Below are positions 36,341-37,310 of a DNA stretch of 37,310 bases, in pieces. Origin of the DNA: an uncultured Caldisericota bacterium. Lineage in GTDB: Bacteria; Caldisericota; Caldisericia; Caldisericales; Caldisericaceae. The number at the start of each line of letters is the position of its first letter. Position 1 is the stretch's first letter. Location: the NCBI GenBank assembly GCA_913055585.1, contig CAJXKN010000004.1, forward strand, positions 1 to 37,310, read 5' to 3'. Below the pieces are notes generated by a model, which saw nothing but the letters and a program-made list of their open reading frames with translations, made no database searches and was not told the origin of the DNA. The position numbers and the translations under genes are program-made.

Positions 36341-36447
36341 TATTAAGAGTATATAAGAATTCACATATTTTCAAAAACTTCTGAAAGTGTTAAAGATAAA
36401 CAAATGATATTGTTTATGGTGATGAGAGAATATATACACTATGACCC

Positions 36448-36728
36448 ATAGAAGTTAAACATAGTAAAATTACAGGTGCAAATATGAGAGGGATAAAGTT
36501 AAATTATGATGGTGATGTATCAAGGAATATTCTCGCTGTATTCAGAAAAACAATATTTACAGGTGGAATCAACAAGGAAGATAAGTGTGATGTTTACAGA
36601 AAAACAGAAAATGGAGAATACAGAAAAATCATTTAGAGGATGGAAAACTCAAATGCTTTTGCTTTGTACTCATAGGTAAAATTGAGAATTCAGAAGTTTA
36701 CCTCTATGGTAAATATACTTCTCCATAG
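36448..36728 (+). pseudogene. Frameshifted small gene remnant, weakly PanD (aspartate decarboxylase)-like
   Basis: IEVKHSKITGANMRGIKLNYDGDVSRNILAVFRKTIFTGGINKEDKCDVYRKTENGEYRKI, then a shifted frame HLEDGKLKCFCFVLIGKIENSEVYLYGKYTSP*. Confidence 0.35.
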
Positions 36729-36807
36729 GGCTATCACCTATGTAGACTTGCACACGTAAGGGAGAAAAGTAACTCTATAAAATTCGTTAGTTTATGATTA
36801 AAATGAA

Positions 36808-36837
36808 AAATCCCCGATTTTTAAAAATCGGGGATTT
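36808..36837 (-). terminator. Rho-independent terminator downstream of the cold-shock gene
   Basis: Perfect 15-nt inverted repeat AAATCCCCGATTTTT/AAAAATCGGGGATTT followed on the minus strand by TTCATTTTAA. Confidence 0.85.
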
Positions 36838-36860
36838 CTTCGCTTTTACCTAATCAATTA

Positions 36861-37073
36861 CTAACCAATTACTACAACGTCGCGCGCTTGAAGCCCTTTG
36901 TCGCCTTTAGTAATTTCAAACTCTACTTTGTCTCCCTCTTTGAGAGTTTTGTAGCCATCGCCTGAAATTGCGGAATAGTGTACAAAAACTTCTTTTCCAT
37001 CATTGTCACATACAAGAAAGCCATAACCCTTCTGAGCGTTAAACCACTTTACTTTACCAGTAATTCTTTCCAA
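36861..37073 (-). CDS. Cold-shock protein (CspA family)
   Basis: [67 protein letters not shown] 8 nt upstream. Confidence 0.97.
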   Translation of the reverse strand: MERITGKVKWFNAQKGYGFLVCDNDGKEVFVHYSAISGDGYKTLKEGDKVEFEITKGDKGLQARDVVVIG

Positions 37074-37096
37074 AACAAAAACCTCCTAAAAAAACT

Positions 37097-37148
37097 CTGC
37101 ATATCTATGCAGGCAACAATATTATAGTACAATTAAAAAAAAATACAA
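37097..37148 (-). promoter_or_regulatory. Candidate promoter plus 5'-UTR hairpin of the cold-shock gene
   Basis: Minus strand: TTGTAT (37148-37143) - 16 nt - TATAAT (37126-37121), then palindrome CTGCATAGATATGCAG (37112-37097) and AGGAGG. Confidence 0.6.
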
Positions 37149-37310
37149 TAGCAAACTTTAAAAATAGTTGATAAACATTAGAATCATTCTAAGTATTATC
37201 TGGGTTCTGAGAATTGCAACGAGCTTTACAAACGAATATTACAGATTACTTCAGATTTATCACTTTCTCGGGATGCATTATATTATCTTTGATTTTTCCA
37301 ATACCTATAA

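Noticed and set aside
1-37310. tRNA, rRNA or other structured RNA genes
   Set aside because: No convincing cloverleaf or rRNA sequence recognised by eye; a tRNAscan/Infernal run would be needed to exclude them.

Overview
AT-rich bacterial chromosomal window, almost fully coding, mostly on the minus strand up to ~28.4 kb. Main blocks: (1) a secreted SLH/DUF3160 protein, a UPF0173 metallo-hydrolase, a Sir2 deacetylase, a TPR protein and a LacD-like aldolase. (2) ispE followed by a compact molybdenum-hydroxylase / nucleobase-catabolism operon (preT-preA-[2Fe-2S]-mocA-MPT-binding-xdhC-FAD-Mo subunit-ssnA-like). (3) An accessory-looking stretch (~18.5-21.4 kb) with a DUF3800 gene, decayed gene remnants, dense palindromic repeats and a bioY with no ordinary start codon. 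(4) An NAD-linked, Cys-type formate dehydrogenase operon (nuoEF-like, fdhA, focA, mobA, fdhD), with a truncated extra NuoE N-terminus in front. (5) mscS, dnaX-ybaB-recR and mscS on the plus strand. (6) radical SAM, trmFO, dprA and a cold-shock gene on the minus strand. Best leads: an intergenic palindrome family with constant flanks but exchanged stems, including a nested-hairpin form and companion hairpins; an FdhD lacking the sulfurtransferase CxxC loop; a bioY needing an ATA start or a frameshift; an inverted duplication around the DUF3800 gene; small decayed genes (lipoprotein-like, possibly panD-like); and a probable leaderless dnaX promoter. I did not find a clearly new multi-gene system. 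No tools were run; all homology calls come from reading motifs.
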